64,000 bases of DNA, from contig BCIH01000010.1 in NCBI GenBank assembly GCA_002897115.2, positions 192,179 to 256,178 of the forward strand, given 5' to 3'. Under the pieces are notes generated by a model, which saw only the letters and a program-made list of their open reading frames with translations, was not told the origin of the DNA and ran no database searches. This DNA is from Prototheca cutis (lineage: Eukaryota; Chlorophyta; Trebouxiophyceae; Chlorellales; Chlorellaceae). Every line of letters begins with the position of its first letter. The stretch's first letter is position 1. The translations under genes and the position numbers were made by a program. Positions 33,246 through 45,800 of this stretch are shown piece by piece.

Positions 33246-35185
33246 ATGCATGCAGACCCATGCACGCGACCAGGGCCGCACGGCCTCACGGTCGTTTCCT
33301 CGGGGCTTGCGGACTTGGATCAGGTACTGGGGGGAGGTCTGCCCCTGGGAGCGGTCACCCTGCTGCTGGATGACGGCTGCTCCTCCCTGCACGAGACCAT
33401 CATCCAATACTTTCTGGCGGAGGGCGCCGTCACGGGACAGGTGAACAGGGCGTCGTGCACCTAGGCTGCTAGAGGGGGGGGGGCCCAGGGCCGTCCTCTG
33501 ATGGGGCCAGGCACCTTTGTATTCCGGTCATGGGAGGGTAACGACGGAGAGGTCCGTATTTGGCTGATTTTGACCAGCAGACCCCGGAAGGGGATGGCGA
33601 TGGGAGTGGAGGACTGGCCAATACCTGGGCGCCAGTCGGAATGGTCTTGCCGTCTCGCTCTCATGCCAAGATCATCCCCCCTCCTACCACTGGCCCATTC
33701 CAGTCCATCTTTCTAGCCGATGGGAATACACGGCAGGCTCGTGATCTCACGAGCTGGCTCCCAGCCAAGCTCAGTCCAAAAGAAGGACAGGAGGTGCGGT
33801 CAGAGAGTTGGTGGTCGACCAAAAGTCTGACATGTTTTTTGGAGCACCATGTCGCAACAGCTGTAGACTGACATCCCTGGCCCCTGTGTACCCCCACAAT
33901 CCAGGATGCCGATGCTGCACAGCCGTCTGAGCAGGGGGCGGGTCTGCGCATCGCGTGGCAGTACCGGCGGTACCTCAACAAGCCCGGCCCCAGCTCTCAG
34001 GTTGCACAAGGTGCCCCGGCCCCCCGGTCCTCGGTTCCAGGCGGCCCGCCGGCGCGGCCCGCGGCGTCGGCCGGAACTCCCCAGAAACCCCAGCAGCAGG
34101 TTGCACCAAAGGTGAGAAGCACAGCCAGCTCGTTTGACCTCCGCAAGGCCCTGGGACCCGAGGGGCTGCATGGATGCCGGCACCACTCGGTATCCCTTCT
34201 GGAAAATTGCGAGGGTAGTGGCCCGACGGAGCGTCTGTGCTCCGCAGCGGCAGCCTTTATGTCAGAGGTCACAGGGCAATCGTCCGCGGGAGCTGCCCAA
34301 AGCCGACCGGTCATGGCTGCTGCTGGCGGTGCTGGACCCCGTCCCTTAGTCCCGGTGGCGACAACCCAGGCCGCCGCTGAGAACCAAACTGCAGATGGCA
34401 AAGCACCTGCGCTGTCGCCGCTGGCCCCTGTGCCGCCGCGTCCCCAGCTTCCGCCCCGTGTGCCTGCGGACGTGGCACGTCTGGCCGTGCTGGGGCTGGG
34501 ATCGCCGCGGTGGGCCAGTGGGCCCGCACCAGCGGCCGCACTCGGGTCGCTCCGCCTCCTGGCCCGCCCCATGCCCTGTGCTGTGCTTGCCACTGCGTCC
34601 GCTGCGTTGCTCGTGCCGGCGGAGCGTGCCGCGCTGGAGCACGCAGCCGACGTCGTGCTGTATGTCAAGGGCGTGCCCAGCGACGCGCCGCTGGCACGGC
34701 TGCTGCCAGACCCGGGGTCTGTCGCCGGGTTATTGGCCATCCGCCGGGCGCCACTGGGAGCGGCGGTGCTGCCGTCCCCGGCGCAGGGTACCCTGTTCCT
34801 TATCAGGTGCGTTGAGTTGTTGTGTGTGGGACGAGAATGTGGGTGATCAGGGCGCGGGCGGACGGCCCCCGCGAATGGTTGATGCGGGGGAGCTGGCAGA
34901 TGGCCAGAGTCACGTTTCAAGGGGAGATGCTGCGCGCTCGGCACGTGCCGCGCGCCGCCGCCATGAACGCACCGCGCAACCTCGACGCCCCTCTACCTCC
35001 CACGATACATGCCGCCAATGTGCTCTAGGAACCTGAGAAGGAGACTGTCCATCAAGCCGGTGGAGGTGGACCCCACGCTGGACCTCGACCAAGCGCTGGG
35101 TGGCGCTGTTCAGGGTGCTCCCTCCTCGGCAGCATCAGGAGCCTGCGGTGGGCCAGCAGGTGCCGAGAAAATGTTCGCTTTCTAG
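33246..35185 (+). CDS. ELP4: Elongator complex protein 4
   Basis: Four exons: 33246-33440, 33704-33793, 33905-34806 and 35029-35185; 447 residues. The frame is also open upstream to an ATG at 33144. Diagnostic blocks: the RecA-like start SSGLADLDQVLGGGLPLGAV, then FLADGN, and LRIAWQYRRYL in the centre. A long Pro/Ala/Gln-rich insert (about 33960-34110) precedes SSFDLRKALGP. ELP4 forms the Elp456 hexameric ring of Elongator, which modifies wobble uridine (cm5U derivatives) in tRNA. The P-loop is degenerate, as expected for Elp4. The Ala/Pro-rich insertions make it somewhat longer than yeast or plant homologues. It is followed 450 bp later by a transporter on the same strand. Confidence 0.88.
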
Positions 35186-35635
35186 TTGCGGTGCTCGCTC
35201 CTGGGCGACGCGACTGGCGACGACGGGCGCCGGAAGAGTCACGCATGCTCCGGGAGCGCGGCGGCCCGCCCCGTGCTGCCAAATTTGGCCATTCAAACCC
35301 TCATGGATGCCCCACGTGCCTTGCCCTCGCGTAACGCTACCCCCAGCGGGATGACTGTGCGCAGTTGTCAGCCGACAAGCTTCAGAAAACTTTTTCAAGA
35401 CTGTTCGCGATTGCGCTGCGCGGTGAAAGGGCAAGCCTGCAGCGTCCTGATCTGGGCGTTTCCTGCAGCGGCCCGAGCGTCATCTGGGTGCTTGGGAGCT
35501 GGCCAGAAGGCGCTTGTCGGAGTATCCCGCCGAGAACGCAGCCGGGGCCGCGCTGTTCTCCTCTGCCCATTACTTCTTTACATGCTCGCGCAGTAGCGTG
35601 TCAACGGTGCTGGGCCCAGCGGCGCTGCGCTTGCC
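35186..35635. other. Intergenic, promoter region of the MFS gene
   Basis: 450 bp without a supported gene. Confidence 0.45.
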
Positions 35636-37155
35636 ATGGCAGCTTTGAACAAGGAGGGTCGGAGGTGGTTCCCACCGCTCCGCCTGCTGGTCCTCCTCTG
35701 CACCCTGACAGTACTGATCTACTTTGACCGCGGTGCCATCGCCTCCAACGGTGTTAACGGGGCTCGAACAACAGATAAAGTCCCAGGCTATGGGATCCAG
35801 GTGGGAAGGGAATGACGTGGCAAGGGCCTGGGGGAGGCGGGGGGCCGGGGGTTGCCCATGCTGTATGATCCCTGCTGATCGGGGCCGCTGATACACGTGC
35901 ATGGGGTTTAATTTATGGTAATTGTGTCGAATCGATCCAGGGATTGATGTGTCCCTGCGACTGCTTTGCGATTTGCCTGTCCAAAGTGTCTGGGTTGGGG
36001 TCGTGTGGGTACAGCCGCATGAGATCCCGTGGTAGCACTGTCACCACCCTTCTCCCACCACGATGCCATGCCGCTGCAGGGTGAATTCAACATTGGCATG
36101 ATCGAAGACGGCCTGCTGGCGACATCCGTAGTGCTGGGCATCATGTTCTCCGCCCCCGTCTCGGCGCAGCTGGCGAAATCCTGCAACCACCTGCGCATGA
36201 TCGGCGTGGGCCTGGTGCTCTGGGCTTCCGGTGCCGTGGGCTGCTCGCTGGCGCCCTCCTTCCACGTCCTACTGGCCGCCCGCGTCTGCATGGGCCTGGG
36301 CACGGGGCCCTTTATCGCTGTTTCGGCACCCCTTGTCGGTAAGCAGGGGTTGTGGTAGAGGGCTTTGTGGTGGTGTGGGGCATTTTTTCCAGCAGCACCG
36401 TGCACATGCTTTGTGTGGTACAGTGCACACATGCTCATGTGTCAAATTATGTATCCATCTATTTACATATCTCCCACACACACACAACATCCACAGATGA
36501 CGCGGCGCCGCGGTCGCGCAAGTCGTTGTGGCTCGCGTGCCTGTTCCTGTGCATCACCGTTGGCTACGCGTCTGGTTTTGCGGTGGGCGGCTTGGCCGGC
36601 GCATGGTATGGCTGGCGGGCGGTGCTGGCGGGTGAGGGGACACTGATGGTGCCCTTTGCACTGGCGGTATTGTTGGCACCCGAGGCGCGGCCCCCCGCCG
36701 GGGACGAGGGGATGATGATGCACGGCTCCAGGGACAAGGCCGCGGCAATCGACGCGGCCGAGCCGTCGGAGGAAGAGTCTATTCTGGCCCAGGTTCTGCT
36801 GGCTGAACTGGCGGCAGCCGAGCCAGCGCTGACCGAGGCACTGCTGTCGGAGATTGGTGACCTCAACCCGCGTGCCCGCACGCTGTGGCAGGAAGTTCGC
36901 GCTGACCTACGTGGTCTGTTTGTGACGGCAGTGCCCTGCTGCACCATCCTCGCGCTCACCATGTACGTCGGCTCCATCAGCTCCCTCTCGTTCTACGGTG
37001 AGTGCGTGGTCGTCGGGGAGTGGGCTCCTGGCATTGGTGGGTTTGCGTGCGCGTGTGTGTAGGGCGGTGGTGAGCAAGGCGCCTGCTGCAGGAATCCACC
37101 GAGCTGGGGACCTTCTGATACTCATCAGAAAATCGAATGAGCTCAATGACGATGG

Positions 37156-37228
<73 letters not shown>

Positions 37229-37237
37229 CCCCCCCCC

Positions 37238-37268
<31 letters not shown>

Positions 37269-38366
37269 ATCTTCTCTCGAACAATCTAGGCCCCAAAGCT
37301 GCAAAGGATGTGCTGCTGCTGGACCGATCGCTGGCCGACGTGGCCTTTGGCCTCACCTCCCTGTTTGCGGGTACGTGCCGTGTGTGGTGTGCGTTGTGAG
37401 CTTGTATGCACCGCGGCCACGATACTGCCCAATCAGTCGGTCGGATCACAACATCCGAATGCATACTCATTAACCCATGCGAATCAACTCCACCAGGGAG
37501 CGTGGGTACACTGGTGGGTGGCGCGGCGCTGGACGTGGTCGGAGCCAACCTCAAGTATGCGCTGCTGATTTGCGCCTGCGCAGTGCTGGTGGGCTCCACC
37601 ATGCTGGTCATCGCGTTTATGCAGGCCACTACCCTGCACACCTTTTTCCTCCTCCTGGCTCTGGGCCAAATGCTCATCTTCATGATCGGGGTATGTCTGT
37701 GCTGGGGAGGGAGATTTGTGTTGCTTGCGTGTGTGGGCGGGGGGGAGTTTGGGGGCAGTGGTTGATTGATCGAGCACACTCCACGCGTTGCCTTTTCTGT
37801 GCAAAAAAATCAATCACCGCGAATCCAATTCACCCCAATCGTGCCAGGCCCCGAGCATGGGCGTGTTGTTGTGGAGTAGCCCGGCCAAGCGTCGCCCGTT
37901 TGTGCTGGCGGTGAGCGAGCTGACGCAGCATGTGCTGGGGGACGTTCCCATGCCCCTGGTCTACGGCTGGCTGCAAGGCACGACGGAAAATTGGCGGCTG
38001 ACCATGGGCCTGGCCGCTGCCGTCATCGGGGCCAGCGCGGTGCTGTACCTGCTTGCGATCTGCCTGGGCCCGCGCGCGTCCATCGAGCACATGCGCCTGG
38101 AGCTGCTCGAGACGCTGACCACCGTGGAGAGCGGGCTGCTGTCGCGCGAACCCAGTGGTGTGGGGCTCGGGGGCATGCGTCGCCCGGCCAGCGGCATCGA
38201 CATCGCCCGGGGAGGCTGCAACGGCGCGTCCACGCCCCCCCTGTCCAGCAGCTTCACCCCGGAATCCCTGCGCAGGCTGCTGCTCGTCGCGGGGACCACG
38301 CCGCAGTCCACCANGCGCCTCGGAGGCGACAGCATGNGTGGCTTTAGCGGATCCGGCGTGGGATGA
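35636..38366 (+). CDS. Spinster-like MFS transporter
   Basis: Six exons: 35636-35800, 36080-36338, 36497-36997, 37290-37370, 37497-37690 and 37848-38366; 572 residues. The start is basic followed by TM1 (LRLLVLLCTLTVLIYFDRGA). The Spinster-type segment GEFNIGMIEDGLLATSVVLGIM follows, then TM pairs including ARVCMGLGTGPFIAVSAPL (the MFS R-x-x-x-G-x-G region) and later ELTQHVLGDVPMPLVYGWLQ. A Glu/Ala-rich cytosolic loop of about 80 residues lies mid-protein. The C-terminal tail is Ser/Gly-rich with two Ns. Spinster proteins export lipids such as sphingosine phosphate or lysophospholipids from endomembranes; the substrate here is inferred only by family. Intron 3 holds a 97-base C tract. Confidence 0.85.
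37158..37269 (+). repeat. 97-base poly-C tract plus (AC)n in an intron
   Basis: C runs from 37158 to 37254 with a single G at 37228, followed by AC dinucleotides to about 37269. The 3' splice site follows at 37289. It lies in intron 3 of the MFS gene. Confidence 0.9.
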
Positions 38367-38878
38367 TGATGGTGCCGGCGTGTTGTGGGGCGCATGTGGC
38401 CCCGACAAGGCGGGGAAACACTCCCCGCGACTCCGCGACTCCTAATAAACATGGCCCGTTGCGCTGCTGCTGCTGCAGCAGCAGCGGCCGTTGATCCGCA
38501 AAACAAGACCGGAGTCCCTGTAATGTGGTATGCCTGTATACATGGCTTGCACCTGCTCCAGTCGGATAGAGGTACTTGTCCTGCTTGCTTGCTGCCCGAG
38601 CCCCCCTCATTTTCCGCCGCCCACCCGGGCCACAATTCCGAGCGAGCGAAAGGAGTGTGTTGAGTGCGATACTTGTTTTTGGACGGTCGAGGTATACTCG
38701 CGCCTTTACGAGAAGACTGCACCGTCAGAAAAAGACCATCCCACAGGCTGGGCACATTCCCCTAGGGCACGCTCGTGGACCTGGTGGGCGATCACAATCG
38801 CTCGTGGTGCCGGGAGTCCCGAGCGCTGATGGGCCGGCACCGGGCGCCGGTCCGCTTCAACCCCGCGCCGCACATGGA
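38367..38878. other. Intergenic
   Basis: About 510 bp between the MFS stop and the pseudouridine synthase start; includes a short CTG/CAG-rich patch near 38464-38490. No gene is recognised. Confidence 0.45.
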
Positions 38879-40792
38879 ATGAGTGGGATTGTATCCCGTA
38901 GTCCAGCACCTGCCATGCTTCAAACCGTGCCTCTGCGCCGGGCATGGACGGCGGCAGCCCGGTGGCCAGCCGCCAGTCGGCTGGGGCAACGAGCTTTTGG
39001 TCATGACGCCGGGGAGCCCTTGCCTGGGCATGAACAGTACGAATTTATCGTGGACCCCTCGGATCTCGCTGCTCTGCCGCAGGTGAGTGCGGGAGTGCCC
39101 TGGCATTGTGTCTGGGAGGTGACAATGGGTTAAGCCATGGCCGTCCTGGAATGGCCAGTATGTCGGTCGTGGCAACACTTTTTGCCCTCTGCCCATGCAG
39201 TCCCATGTTTGCACACAGAACAACGATAACATTAGAAGCAAAAGCAACACTATGCACCCATACGCCTATCGCAGGGTCGACCCAGGCTTGACGCATACCT
39301 GTCACGCAAGCTGCCGCAGGCCAGCCGCGCACGTGTGAGCGCCTGTATCCGCGTGGGCCTGGTCAGCCTGAATGGCGCAGCCCGCGCACGCCCCGCACAG
39401 GTCGTCCGTGCTGGCGACACAGTGCGCTGCCTGCTGCCCCCGCTGGCCGGGTCGGCGGCTGAACCTCAGGCCCTGCCTCTGACGATTGTCTACGAGGATG
39501 CTGACGTCCTGGTGTTGGACAAGCCCGCCGGGCTTGTGGTGCACCCGGCTGCGGGGCACCGTGACGGCACGCTCGTCAATGCGCTGCTCCACCACTGGGG
39601 CCTGGGCGCCATGGAGCTGGGGCCGGGCCAACGAATCGGCGGCGCCGCACTGTTTGGGGGTTGCAGCGATGATTTGAACGATGGTGGCGGAAATGCATTG
39701 AATGGCAGTGATGGCACAGGCATCTTGGACGATGATAATGACGGAATCTTGGACGACGACGACGACGATGACAGCTTCAGCGGCGATGTTTTGGATGACA
39801 AGCGAGAAGGAGCGACACGAGTTCCCTCCAAGCAGCGGTTGCAGCCAACGGATCAGTCGACAGCCACCGCACCAGGCCCTCCCGTATTGCGGCCTGGCAT
39901 CGTGCACCGATTGGACAAGGGCACGACGGGGCTCATGGTGGTTGCCAAAACCGAGCCCGCGCGACTGAACCTGGTGGAGCAGGTGCGGTGGCACTACTTA
40001 CCCGGTGGCGGCTCATGTGGATGGTGGTCTGCAACCCTCTTCACATCCCCAAACAAACGCACTCCAACGCGCAGTTCCAGGCACGGGTCGTGGAGCGGCT
40101 CTACTTGTCGGTGACACTGGGCGCCCCCCGGCCGGCAGAGGGCCGACTGGAGACCGGTTATGGTCGTGACCCCAGCAACCGGCTCCGCATGGCCGTGCTG
40201 AACAACGGACCAGGGTAAGCTTTTTCGGGCTTTTTTCACTTTTTTTCTCTTTTTGGGGGGTCGGGTGCTTGGGGGGCCATTTGCAGCACTGTTGTCACCA
40301 TTGGACAGCCAAGAATTTGCTGCTAGCAATGCAGCAGGAGCAGAGCCACAAGTGCGAACGCTCACAATAACTCCCTGTGTCCACAGCGTGCGGTCTGCCG
40401 TGAGTACATGGCGCGTGGCAGAGTTGCTGGCAGGTGGCTCCGCGGCGCTGGTGCAGTGGCGGCTGGGCACGGGGCGCACGCATCAGATCCGGGTGCACGC
40501 GCGGTACCTGGGCTGCCCGTTGCTCGGGGACGTGACGTACGGTGGGGGGCCCAGTGCTGCGGCCGGAACGATGGGCCACGGTGGACGTGGACCCGCGGGT
40601 CGACGCCGCGGCGAGGAGGCTGCGGCATTGACAACAAAACTCGGCCGCCCCGCGCTTCACGCCGCGACGCTAGGCTTTGCCCACCCGGTCACGGGCGCGC
40701 GGCTGCGCTTTGCGTCACCCCTGCCGCCGGACATGGTCGACCTGCTCGCCGCGATGAGGGGTAGGGACTGGGTCGACGGCGAGGATGGCTAG
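38879..40792 (+). CDS. Organellar RluA/RluD-family pseudouridine synthase
   Basis: Four exons: 38879-39082, 39275-39982, 40075-40214 and 40387-40792; 485 residues. The first 45 or so residues are Arg/Ala-rich and amphipathic, like a transit peptide (alternative start at 38915). An S4 RNA-binding domain follows (RLDAYLSRKLPQASR..). The catalytic domain has VLVLDKPAGLVVHP, the catalytic motif GIVHRLDKGTTGL with nucleophile Asp about residue 282, and GTGRTHQIRVHARYLG. The family converts uridine to pseudouridine in large-subunit rRNA. Between the first two catalytic blocks sits an unusual insert of about 90 residues rich in Asp/Gly (runs of D at 39747-39772). Confidence 0.92.
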
Positions 40793-41113
40793 GTGGGTGG
40801 TCGTGGCAACGGCCGGCAGTGAGGTGTCCGCCCCTCGCTGGTGGCGGCTGGGAGGGGCGTAACCCTCCGATGATTCCCCTTCCCGGTACAAATCCATTCC
40901 GATGCTAGGCTTTCTCCATCGCTTCATCGCCATTTCATCGATTCATTGGATCAAAAATCGGGGTCGATCGGACCCCGCGGAAAAGTGTGAGCAGTTGCAT
41001 GGACCATCGGGCCGCGAGTCCCAAAGGAAACGGGACAGGAGGCAACACCGAAGCAACTGGAATAGTCAGTCCGGGCGCCGAGCACGGAGGGCCTACCCCT
41101 GTCTGGCACTCAC
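40793..41113. other. Convergent intergenic region
   Basis: About 320 bp between two stop codons on opposite strands. No feature is recognised. Confidence 0.45.
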
Positions 41114-42113
41114 TCACGTCATTTCATCGCCATCCATGGCGCTGTTGTCGTCTGTGTCAAGGTTTTCCACTGCCGAGCCGCCAGAATCCTGTGCAAGAGG
41201 TGCAGGCTGCTGCTTCAGCATGTGGAGAGACCAGCCGGCGCGTCGAGGACAACATCCGACTGCCTCCCCAGGTCCCTTTGCGGGCCAAAAACTACCCACC
41301 ATCACGACTGCGGCAGACCCGCACCCCTGGTGCCAACCCTTCGCCCGCGCGCCCCCCAAAAAAACACTCGCACAAGTACCTGAGGGCCTGTGTATGGGAC
41401 GATGGCCATGGAGTGGTAGGCCGGCAGGGGCGGGCTCCAGGGCAGCACTGGGTAGCTAGCCAGAAGCTGCCTGGGCGGCGGCAGCAGGGCTTCCGGGTGC
41501 AGCGCGTCTGGGCGCGCCGGCGGCGGGGGGGCACCCTCCATAGCATCTTCTACCGGACCCGCCGCGGTGCGCTTGACGCCGTGCTTTCCAGAGTCGCTGT
41601 CATTTTCCGTGGCGATGTCCGCGCTCGCGCTCGCCGCCTCCTGCTCCAACCAAAGTCGCCGCTGCTCCTGCGACAGGCTGAGCCGGGAGATGCCGTGCGC
41701 TGCCGTGTCCGGCGTTGGCGGTGTCGAGGACTGTTGTACAGGCCACGCCCAGCTAAACCTGGGCTCCTGCTGCTGCTGCGTGTCGAATCCGAGGGGTGCG
41801 TCGGCTTCGTTTTGTGCAGTTGTCACACCGGCACTTGTCACGCCTGGCACCAGGCAACATGCGACGCCATCCACTCCCTCGGTGGCGAGTCCCTACGAAG
41901 ACCGTCAAACATGGTCGCTCCTCTGTACCCCCAAGCAAACATGTGCGTTCCACTGCCCTTCCATGGGGCGCAACGGCAACACACCTGCTGGCGCTGGCGC
42001 TTGTTCTGGGGCTGCAGGCTTTCGTCCCAGGGCCAGTCTGGCGTCCGACGGCCCAGAGCTCCAGGGCCCTGCCCGTTGGCCATGCGGGGAGGAGGCTGCC
42101 AGGCTACTGTCAT
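41114..42113 (-). CDS. Unrecognised, probably nuclear, low-complexity protein
   Basis: Likely exons: 41985-42113, an internal exon ending at 41380 (its 5' end about 41770-41870 is uncertain, within a CAG run) and 41114-41188. The N-terminus has WPWDES and a basic cluster NKRQRQQ that could be a nuclear localisation signal. The middle holds Gln runs, SRLSLSQEQRRLWLEQEAA (predicted helical) and Pro-rich stretches. The C-terminus is acidic (ENLDTDDNSAMDGDEMT). No enzymatic motif or known family is recognised. Consensus splice sites and consistent phases at the last junction support a real gene. A transcription or chromatin accessory role would be speculation. Confidence 0.5.
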
Positions 42114-42890
42114 TCACGGCGCATGGCCTGGGGCTCACTCCTCCATGCTACGAAGCTAGGGTGCGCGGGACAAGTGCTGTGTGTGGCGAGCAGGCGTGGG
42201 CCCCCGGGCCACAGGCTCTAGACAGTCCCGTACCCACGCCGAGGAACCCTGGGCTCTAACCCAAAACGTTCCCTCGTGGCAGAAAAAAGGACTGTAAGAT
42301 CGATTTAATTCTTTGAAAACAATCGCATTGCATTTTGGGCATGGTAGTGATGTGTGATTGGGTGATGAAGGCGTGAACCTTCTTCGAAAGTCGCCCGGCT
42401 CGCTTTCCCGTTGCCATCTCGTGGCTTCGGAACGGGGGTCAGACGGTTTGCATGATCTTGCGCCAAGGAACGTGCAATGCAGACAAGACAATCAGATAAT
42501 GCACTTTTTCGACAAATTCATGGATGTCGAATAAGAACACTGCCTCCTTTGCCTCTGGCTGGGGCACGATCCAGGCGAGCTACTTCACAGTATCCCAGGA
42601 AGCGTTCTGAGCCCCGCTTGGGGCAATGTCTTGCAACGGAATTCATGGCAAAGGCACGTCAATTGGGAAAAAAAGTCAGATGCGAGTTGTGTAGAGCCCA
42701 GGCAAAAGGATGGAGCCGGCACGCAGCTCCAGTGGCGGACGCTGCAGATTCAAATCCGCAATTAACCAGTTGTGCGCCAGCGCACTTGCTCGGCCAAGCG
42801 ATCTGGACACCTGTCGCATGCAAACCTGCGCCCAAGTCATTCATCTTCGAAGTTGGCCTCGATCGAGGGAGGCGCCTCCATCCGATCGCC
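42114..42890. promoter_or_regulatory. Divergent intergenic region before ARC6
   Basis: About 780 bp between the starts of the putative nuclear protein (-) and ARC6 (+). Bases 42290-42360 are AT-rich. No RNA gene is recognised. Confidence 0.4.
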
Positions 42891-45800
42891 ATGTCGGCAG
42901 TGGGCGTGCCTGCCTCGCCTGGCCCGGCCCAGCTCATGCGGCCATTGGCGCACAGCAGCGGTGCACGCCGCCCGTTCCGAGCACCCCGCTGGCCTGGGGC
43001 TCGTAGGAGTCGCGGACGTGCTTCCATGATCCAGACCGCGACTGCCGCGACGGCTGCCAGCGACAAGGAGCGGGTGGTGCTGCCCCTGACCTACGCCCAG
43101 GTAGGCATTGTCCATAGTGCACATGGGTTGGGTTCTCTAAACACCGCTCCCCTTTCCCTAACTCCCATGCAACACACACGCAAAACACAACAGCAGTAAA
43201 TAATCAACAGTCAAGCAAACATAATAATTTCAAGGCATGCAAATCCCAAACAGACATGCACGTACACTCCCCCACTGACGAGCAGCTGCTGGGGCTGTCT
43301 GGGCGGGAGCTGTGCAGCGAGGTGCAAATCGCGCGAGCGCACGACTCCCTGGCGGCCACGGTGCTGGAGCCCGGCTACGGCCCGCTTGCACGACTGGGCC
43401 GTGACAAGCTGCTGTTTGCGGCGCGTGAGGGCCTGCGTGCTGCGCGCGGCCGTGCACGCTCCTTGGCACCCGACATCGCCATCGAGCCGCTGCTGCTGCC
43501 CGGGGCGTTGGCCCTGCTGGAGCAGGTCGGTGCCTACGACCTCGTGGTGGCGGCGGCGGCCGACGCCGAGCGCGAGGGGCTGGGGGGCGCGCTGCGCGGG
43601 GCGGGGCGCGAAGACGCTCGCAACTGGGCACGTGACGTGCGCCTGGCGGCCGCGCTCGCGCGCTGCGGCCGCGCGCGTGCGGCGCTCGAGGCACGGCCCC
43701 ACGACGGCGTGGCACGAGCGTGCGCGGAAATGGAAGCCGCGCTGCATGCACTTGGCGGCGATGGCGGGAATTCGGGAACGGGCTCGACTTCAAGTGGCCC
43801 GCCTCTAGCGCCGACGCTGGAGGCCGAGATTTCCGCGGGCCTGGCGGCGCTGAAGGGGGCGGCGCTGGTCCAGGCCCTGCGCGAGAACGACGGGTTTGAT
43901 GCCAGTGAGGGCGACGGCGATGCTGATAGACGAGCTCCGCCACCGGCCGCATGCTATGCGGAACCCGTCGACGCGGCTGCTCGCCGGCGCCGGGACGTCG
44001 CCGCACTGCGGGGTGTGCTCATGGCGTCGGCATTGAAATCGTCTGCGCCCGGCAAAAATCTGCTGATGCGACTCAAGCAACAGGCCAGCGCCCTGCCAAA
44101 AGGCGCGGCATCTCAGTCGTCACCGCCGTTGGCCTCTGCACTTTTGGACACAGCCGCCATAGGCGAGGCGCTGACGGCACTGGGTGCACAGGAGCTGGCC
44201 GAGGTGGCCGACTGGGCCGCGGTCGTGGCAGATCCCGGCAAACTACCGCCCTGGTCAGTGGACTTCTTTTTTTGGTTGTTGGTGGCGGGGGGGGACCTCT
44301 GCATCAGCAGCGTCACCCTCACAGCAGCGTACACGCTTTCTTTCTGTCCTTAACACAGTTCATTTCTCCAACTCCCAGGGCCACGACGGACGTGCTGGAG
44401 GCTGCATCGATGGCCTGCATCGTTACGGGATTTTTGATGCGCCGCCCGGCGCTCGTGGTCTCTGCGGAGAAGGTTGCCACGTCCATTTCCACAGTACGGA
44501 TCTGGCGACGACCTTCTGTTGGATCTTCCGTTTTCATGGGGCGGTTGGAAAGGGATTCCAGGTTTCTTGAAAAAATGCAGGCTTGTGTGTTGACGAGAAG
44601 ACGGAACTTTTTTTGTGTGTGGACTGAGAGCATGCCTGCCTGCACCCACCGTATGGCAAGCAGCAGCGGGACGTGGCGGTGCCTCTGGCAGTGTGCCGGG
44701 TGCTGTTGGGTGCGACCGAGGAGGCGCTGGACCTGCTGCTTGAAGACGAGCACATCGGGGCGAGCCTCCGGTGCGTTGTGGGATGGCGCTCAGTCTCGGC
44801 CGATGCGCAGGGAGCAGAGGACCAGTCTCGCTGCAAATTGTCTTGTTCATGCTGCTCGCATGAGTGCTGTCCCATGCCACATGCAAGCAGGCATGCGGAA
44901 GACAATGGCACGCCGGTGCCCGGTGACGAAGCTGCTACAGAGGCCTTCCCCAGCCGAGATGGGGTGATGGCCTGGATCCGAGCCCAGGCGCCTGGCGACC
45001 CCCTGCCGGGACTCTGCATGTTTGTCGAAAAGGTGCGGTAAATGGTGGTGGTTTGTCCGGGGTTGGGGCATGTACGACGGTGATACTGCATGCATGCGCG
45101 CTATCGAAGGACGCCACCGAGCACGCCAGAGTCCGATGCAAGAAGAAAGCTCGCACCACTTTGCAGTGGCTGGAGCTCCGGGCTGTCCCGCTGTTCCGAG
45201 CCGTGGCGACCCAGGACTTGCCCCCGCTGGGACACCAGTCAGTCTCGCTGGTGCCTTATTTTGACGACCCTGCTGTACAGGAATACCTGTCCCGCCCGGT
45301 GCGTGACAAGGGAGGTGGATGATGATGATGATGGGCAGAGGGCCTTGGTGGCGATTGTGTGGTCACAGATTTCATGGGCGGGTGTCCATGTGGACGGTTT
45401 TCCGGCGCAGCGGATGTGTGAAATGTGACCTGCCATTGGGGCTATGCCCAGACAGCGATACGGCTACACTCACACGCTCCTTGCTCCCTGTCAATGATGA
45501 TGATGATTGGAACTCCAAAGCCACCTGCACCCGGTATGCGCACCCCCATTTTCACTCCAGACTGCGCCACAGAGCCCGTTGACGGTCCTGACGGTCGCCC
45601 GGGACAAGGCGGCCAAGCTCGTTGCCCGCCTGCAGGCCAGGTCTCACTGGGCAACTTTCCGCAACGTGAGGGCGAACAAAGGGGGTTTCGATTGTGTGTC
45701 TATCCGGGTGTGTTCTAGGGATTGGCCAGGTCGTGCCGGGACATCATGATCCATGCCTCCAGTGAGGGAATCCATCAAAGTTCCTGTGTCACAGTGCACT

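Noticed and set aside
36907..37779. Minus-strand frame with a long poly-Gly run
   Set aside because: Created by the antisense of the poly-C intron tract in the MFS transporter gene.
42700..42790. Possible tRNA (a T-loop-like ttcaaatcc)
   Set aside because: No acceptor stem, D-arm or anticodon arm could be paired around it.
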